DNA of 8,738 nt from an uncultured Erysipelotrichaceae bacterium (GTDB taxonomy: Bacteria; Bacillota_I; Bacilli_A; Erysipelotrichales; Erysipelotrichaceae): contig CADBPB010000219.1 in the NCBI GenBank assembly GCA_902796525.1, forward strand, positions 1 to 8,738. The letters are read 5' to 3'. The notes below the pieces were generated by a model. It was not told where the DNA came from and did not search any database. It saw only the letters and a program-made list of their open reading frames with translations. Shown piece after piece: positions 5,948 through 8,738 of this stretch. Within the stretch, counting starts at the first letter, position 1, and every line of letters begins with the position of its first letter. Made by a program: the position numbers and the translations under genes.

Positions 5948-7212
5948 TGAAAAAGAATGAAATACTGGCTTGTCTGAGGGCCAACAAGCAGATCAGCGAT
6001 TTTGAAGTCAGGATCGTCGACAAGGATTCACGGGAACTGTTCTATGTCCTGCAGCATCTGCAGATCAACCGTGCCGTGAAAGTCAATACGACCACGATCA
6101 AAGTCTATGTCTCGAACAAGAAAACGACCGGTTCCTCGACGGTAACGCTGACGGCTGCCGATGATGCGAAAACATTGAATCAGAAGCTGAAAAAGGCCGT
6201 TTCGCAGGCCAAAGCCGCTTTGAATGCCTATTATCCTCTGGCGGATAAAGGACAGAACTATAAAGCGAAAAAGCCTTCTGCAAAAGACCTGAATGCGATC
6301 GCATCGAATGCTGCGAAAGCCGTCTTCAAAGCCGATGTCTACCGCCAGGGATGGATCAATTCCACCGAGATCTTCGTGACGGAAGCCAGGAATGAATTCA
6401 TCAGTTCCAACGGGATCGATCACATTGACTATGATTTCAAGATCGGCATCGAATGTATTCCGACCTGGTCGAATAAGAAAGAGGAATTTGAACTCTACAA
6501 ATACTATCAGTCAAATAAGATCGATTATAAAGGAATCACCAAAGAAATCGACGAGATCCTGAAAGCAGCGAAAGAACGGTCGCGTGCTCTGACGCTGAAA
6601 GAAGTGAAACTGCCTGAAAAACTGCCGGTACTTGTGAAAAACGATATGATACAGGAGATCATGTGGGTGTTGGGCAACGACCTGTCTTACCGCAATGTCT
6701 ATCAGAAACAGGATCATTACGCTTTGAATGATGTCGTATCGGAGAATCCGTTCGATCTGATTCTGAAAGGAACGATCAGCGGCTGTGCCGCATCCAGACG
6801 TTTCGATGATCATGGCGTCGTTCTCAAGAATCGGACGATCATCAGAAAAGGGATCGCCAAAGCGCATCACGGCGATATCCAGTTCGGTCATTATCTGCAG
6901 GAAGAGAAGATCAGCGGATCTCTGCCTGTCGCGGAACTGAAGGCGGAAGGGTCTTCCTATAAGAAAGAACCGCATCTGATCATCGAATCGTTTTCTGCCC
7001 CTCAGCTGGAGGAAGACAGCGGCTATTTCGGCGGCGAAGTACGACTGGCGATGTACTATGACGGGAAGAAATACATTCCATTGACGGGGTTCTCTATTTC
7101 CGGCAACATCTATGAAAGCCTGAAGAAGGTCCGCTTCTCCAAAGAACAGACTGTTCTCAGCAACTACAAAGGTCCTGAATACTTCATTTTCAGCGACATG
7201 ATAATCAGTTGA
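5944..7212 (+). CDS. TldE/PmbA-like non-catalytic partner of TldD
   Basis: TldE (PmbA) is homologous to TldD but lacks the zinc site in characterised members, and it pairs with TldD to form the active protease. The 422-residue product has no HExxxH motif, as expected. Family marks are ASRRFDDHGVVLKNRTIIRKG (283-303, the D-D-x-G-V then N-G block), and FGGEVRLAMYYDGKKYIPL with GFSISGNIYESLKKV (about 362-396, matching the PmbA ENG-x-x-Y-P-V-x-G-I-T-I-A-G-N-L block). The N-terminal half is divergent and Lys/Ala-rich. The start has tandem ATGs: 5944 overlaps the tldD stop in an ATGA, while 5947 would overlap by one base. GCGGAGG (5927-5933) lies 10 bases before 5944, so I prefer 5944. An upstream in-frame ATG at 5890 lies within tldD and is rejected. 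The stop is TGA 7210-7212. It ends the operon. Family placement is firm; the exact ortholog name is less so. Confidence 0.88.
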   Translation: MMKKNEILACLRANKQISDFEVRIVDKDSRELFYVLQHLQINRAVKVNTTTIKVYVSNKKTTGSSTVTLTAADDAKTLNQKLKKAVSQAKAALNAYYPLADKGQNYKAKKPSAKDLNAIASNAAKAVFKADVYRQGWINSTEIFVTEARNEFISSNGIDHIDYDFKIGIECIPTWSNKKEEFELYKYYQSNKIDYKGITKEIDEILKAAKERSRALTLKEVKLPEKLPVLVKNDMIQEIMWVLGNDLSYRNVYQKQDHYALNDVVSENPFDLILKGTISGCAASRRFDDHGVVLKNRTIIRKGIAKAHHGDIQFGHYLQEEKISGSLPVAELKAEGSSYKKEPHLIIESFSAPQLEEDSGYFGGEVRLAMYYDGKKYIPLTGFSISGNIYESLKKVRFSKEQTVLSNYKGPEYFIFSDMIIS

Positions 7213-7218
7213 ACTGAA

Positions 7219-7234
7219 ATGAAAATATTTTCAT
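7219..7234. repeat. Perfect 16-bp AT-rich palindrome after the tldE-like gene
   Basis: ATGAAAATATTTTCAT reads the same on both strands. It lies 7 bases after the tldE-like stop and about 50 bases upstream of the -35 box of the lipoprotein promoter. As RNA it could form a weak stem of about 6 bp with a 4-base loop, without a T-run directly after it, so it is a poor terminator. As DNA it has the size and symmetry of an operator for a dimeric regulator. It is not the CodY or Rex consensus. Which role, if any, is undecided. Confidence 0.6.
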
Positions 7235-7260
7235 ATCATTGAAAGATTTGCACAATAATT

Positions 7261-7280
7261 TATATATTTTTATATATTTT
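7261..7280. repeat. Tandem 10-bp AT repeat, UP-element-like
   Basis: The unit TATATATTTT occurs twice in exact tandem (7261-7270, 7271-7280). One copy spans about one helical turn. The repeat ends 2 bases before the -35 box at 7283, which corresponds to about -57 to -38 of the predicted start, exactly where RNA polymerase alpha C-terminal domains bind UP elements. It probably raises promoter strength or bends the DNA. Confidence 0.6.
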
Positions 7281-7282
7281 TA

Positions 7283-7311
7283 TTGCAAGTTATAACCTAA
7301 ACGTGTAAAAT
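7283..7311 (+). promoter_or_regulatory. Sigma-A-type promoter of the substrate-binding lipoprotein gene
   Basis: The -35 box TTGCAA (7283-7288; 4-5 consensus bases) is followed by a 17-bp spacer and -10 box TAAAAT (7306-7311; 5 of 6). The predicted start is near A7318, giving a 5' leader of about 38 bases. AT-rich tandem repeats directly upstream look like an UP element. This separates the lipoprotein gene from the rex-tldE operon. Confidence 0.7.
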
Positions 7312-7318
7312 AACTATA

Positions 7319-7334
7319 TGTAGTTTTTACTACG
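7319..7334 (+). promoter_or_regulatory. Small hairpin at the predicted 5' end of the lipoprotein mRNA
   Basis: GTAGT (7320-7324) pairs with ACTAC (7329-7333) around a TTTT loop, and 7319/7334 adds a possible U-G pair. It would begin 1-2 bases after the predicted transcription start at about 7318. Hairpins at the extreme 5' end are known to stabilise mRNAs in Bacillota against 5'-dependent decay. The stem is short, so the role is inferred. Confidence 0.5.
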
Positions 7335-7340
7335 AAAGAA

Positions 7341-7345
7341 GGGAG
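7341..7345 (+). promoter_or_regulatory. Ribosome binding site of the lipoprotein gene
   Basis: GGGAG lies 10 bases before ATG 7356 in an A-rich context (preceded by GAAA-GAA). It supports this start, which is directly followed by a classic lipoprotein signal peptide. Confidence 0.75.
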
Positions 7346-7355
7346 AATTTTCAAA

Positions 7356-8738
7356 ATGAAAAAATTATTAGCCGTTTTGCTGGCTATGCTGGTACTCGTT
7401 GGCTGTACCGGTGGTAATGGCGGCAATGAAGGCGGCAATGGCGGTTCAGAAGTTACAAACCAGATCATCTATGGTTCGACAACCGAACTGAACGGCGACA
7501 TGGGCAATGCTTGGTGGGGCAACAACGCTTCCGACAACCTGGTCAGAAGCCTGATCGATGACTACTCAGTTATCGTTTCCAACCAGGGCGGCGAATTCGT
7601 TGAAAACAAGACTGTCACTTCCGGTGTCACTTCTGTAGTCAATGAAGACGGTTCCAAGACTTTCACTGTTGGCATCAACAAGGGCTTAGTCTACAACAAT
7701 GGCGAACCGATCACGGCAGCTGATTTCGTTGCTAGAGCATTGGTTGCTTACTCTCCAGAATTAAAAGAAGCTGGTGGTAAAGTCAGCCCTGACACAGTCG
7801 TAGGCGCTCCTGAATACCAGGCTGGTGAAACGAATGTTCTGTCTGGTGTCCGTCTGATCGACGAATACACTTATGCGATCACGATTTCACCTGACTATCT
7901 GCCTTACTACTTCGACATCACGTATGCTTCTCTGTCTCCTCTGTATCTGCCGATGTATGCACCAAGTGCAACTCCGACAGTCAAAGATGATGGCGAAGGC
8001 GCATATCTCGATGGCGGCGCATTGGTTCCGGATGAACTGAATGCTACCAGAAGCATCTATAAGGATAGAGTTTCTGCTGGTCCTTACCAGTTAGAAGATC
8101 TCGACTTAGGTAATTTAACTGCTACTCTGGTTATCAACCCGAACTATGCAGGAAACTTCGAAGGCGTTAAACCGTCTGTTGAAAAGATCCTGGTTGTCAA
8201 GGCTGTCCAGGAAACCATGATGGACCAGCTCGAAACTGGTGCGATCGACTTCCTGTCCACGCTGACGGATGGTGCAGAAGTCCAGAGAGCTCTCGATATG
8301 GAAGCTACCGGAAACTTCAGAACTGTCCACTATGAGAGAAACGGTTATGGCGCTATCTTCTTCCAGTGCGACTTCGGACCTACTCAGTTCGTAGAAGTAC
8401 GTCATGCAGTTGCTTATCTGTTAGACAGAAACGAATTTGCTAATACATTCTGCCAGGGCTTCGGCTCCGTCGTTGATGGTCCTTACGGACTGGCTATGTG
8501 GATGTACAAAGAAGCAAAAGACACGTTGGCAGCTACTTTGAACTCTTACACTTATTCGTTAGATTCAGCTATCGCTGAACTCGAAGCTGGTGGATGGGTA
8601 TTAGATGAAAATGGTGATCCTTATGTTGAAGGTCTCCGTTGGAAGGAAGTTACTCCGGAACAGGCTGGCGATTACCAGTTCAACAAGACTTTAGATGATG
8701 GCCGTATCTTAATGCCGTTACACATCGAATGGTCTTCT
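7356..8738 (+). CDS. ABC transporter substrate-binding lipoprotein, SBP family 5 (peptide/oligopeptide type), 3' truncated by window edge
   Basis: This is an extracytoplasmic solute receptor tethered to the outer face of the membrane; it would hand its ligand, most likely a peptide, to an ABC permease encoded elsewhere. The frame runs open from ATG 7356 to the window end (461 codons, no stop), of a usual ~530-600. The signal peptide is MKK plus a hydrophobic stretch ending in lipobox LVGC, with lipidated Cys17. A flexible Gly/Asn linker follows (18-31). Family 5 marks are FTVGINKGLVYNNGEPITAADFVARALV (about 103-130; the conserved W/L-x-x-G-x-P-x-T-A-x-D-F pattern), SAGPYQLEDLD (240-250), NPNYAGN and VEKILVVKAVQETMMDQLETGAIDF (275-299), and VRHAVAYLLDRNEF (348-361). 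Ligand specificity cannot be read from this. Codon use (many TTA, GCT, GGT) differs from the CTG/GCG-leaning genes upstream, fitting high expression or a different history. It has its own promoter and ribosome site. Confidence 0.92.
   Translation, partial: MKKLLAVLLAMLVLVGCTGGNGGNEGGNGGSEVTNQIIYGSTTELNGDMGNAWWGNNASDNLVRSLIDDYSVIVSNQGGEFVENKTVTSGVTSVVNEDGSKTFTVGINKGLVYNNGEPITAADFVARALVAYSPELKEAGGKVSPDTVVGAPEYQAGETNVLSGVRLIDEYTYAITISPDYLPYYFDITYASLSPLYLPMYAPSATPTVKDDGEGAYLDGGALVPDELNATRSIYKDRVSAGPYQLEDLDLGNLTATLVINPNYAGNFEGVKPSVEKILVVKAVQETMMDQLETGAIDFLSTLTDGAEVQRALDMEATGNFRTVHYERNGYGAIFFQCDFGPTQFVEVRHAVAYLLDRNEFANTFCQGFGSVVDGPYGLAMWMYKEAKDTLAATLNSYTYSLDSAIAELEAGGWVLDENGDPYVEGLRWKEVTPEQAGDYQFNKTLDDGRILMPLHIEWSS
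7410..7445 (+). repeat. Gly-Gly-Asn coding repeat in the lipoprotein linker
   Basis: Three copies of a 9-base GGN-GGN-AAT unit (7410-7418, 7419-7427, 7431-7439), the last followed by GGCGGT and with one GAA codon inserted, encode GGNGGNEGGNGG just after the lipid-bearing Cys17. It is a flexible tether between membrane anchor and binding domain. Such repeats can change length by slippage between strains. Confidence 0.75.

Noticed and set aside
7219..7242. Seven-codon ORF (MKIFSYH) overlapping the palindrome
   Set aside because: It has no ribosome site and is too short to support; the palindrome itself explains the sequence.
7238..7255. Second Rex box upstream of the lipoprotein gene (TGCACAA arm at 7249-7255)
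   Set aside because: The right arm matches 6 of 7 but the left arm matches only about 3 of 7, so it is not better than chance in AT-rich DNA.

Overview
The window looks like a chromosomal housekeeping segment from a low- to mid-GC Gram-positive bacterium (Bacillota). The basis is a Rex-type NADH-sensing repressor, strong AGGAG-type ribosome binding sites, sigma-A-like promoters and a lipoprotein solute receptor. A class such as Erysipelotrichia is plausible, but that is inference, not something the bases prove. All complete genes are on the + strand and almost no space is wasted.

Layout: (1) Bases 1-614 hold the C-terminal part of tsaD (tRNA t6A37 synthesis), cut by the left window edge. (2) Bases 615-669 hold a compact control region: a Rex-operator-like inverted repeat (621-638) whose right arm contains the -35 box of a near-consensus promoter (TTCACA, 17 bp, TATAAT). 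The -10 box ends only 9 bases before the rex ATG, so the rex transcript is probably leaderless. (3) Bases 670-7212 hold a tight gene train: rex, asnS, a duplicated-ATPase ABC-F gene, tldD and a tldE/pmbA-like gene. Spacings are 14, 1, 10 and -4 bases, so this is very likely one operon. (4) Bases 7213-7355 are an AT-rich gap with a perfect 16-bp palindrome, a tandem 10-bp AT repeat resembling an UP element, a good promoter and a small hairpin at the predicted mRNA 5' end. (5) Bases 7356-8738 encode a family 5 (peptide-type) ABC-transporter substrate-binding lipoprotein, cut by the right edge.

How the genes fit together: Rex would shut off its own operon when NADH is low and release it when NADH rises. 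This would place asparaginyl-tRNA synthetase, a ribosome-associated ABC-F ATPase and the TldD/TldE protease pair under the same redox signal. The left part has a translation theme: TsaD makes t6A on ANN-decoding tRNAs (including tRNA-Asn), AsnS charges tRNA-Asn, and the ABC-F protein acts on ribosomes. The lipoprotein gene has its own promoter and a different codon bias and is a separate, probably strongly expressed unit.

No CRISPR, mobile element, tRNA/rRNA gene, prophage or clearly new multi-gene system is visible. The points most worth a second look are regulatory: the Rex operator/promoter overlap, the leaderless rex start, and a perfect 9-bp hairpin 22 bases into the ABC-F gene, which itself has no Shine-Dalgarno sequence.
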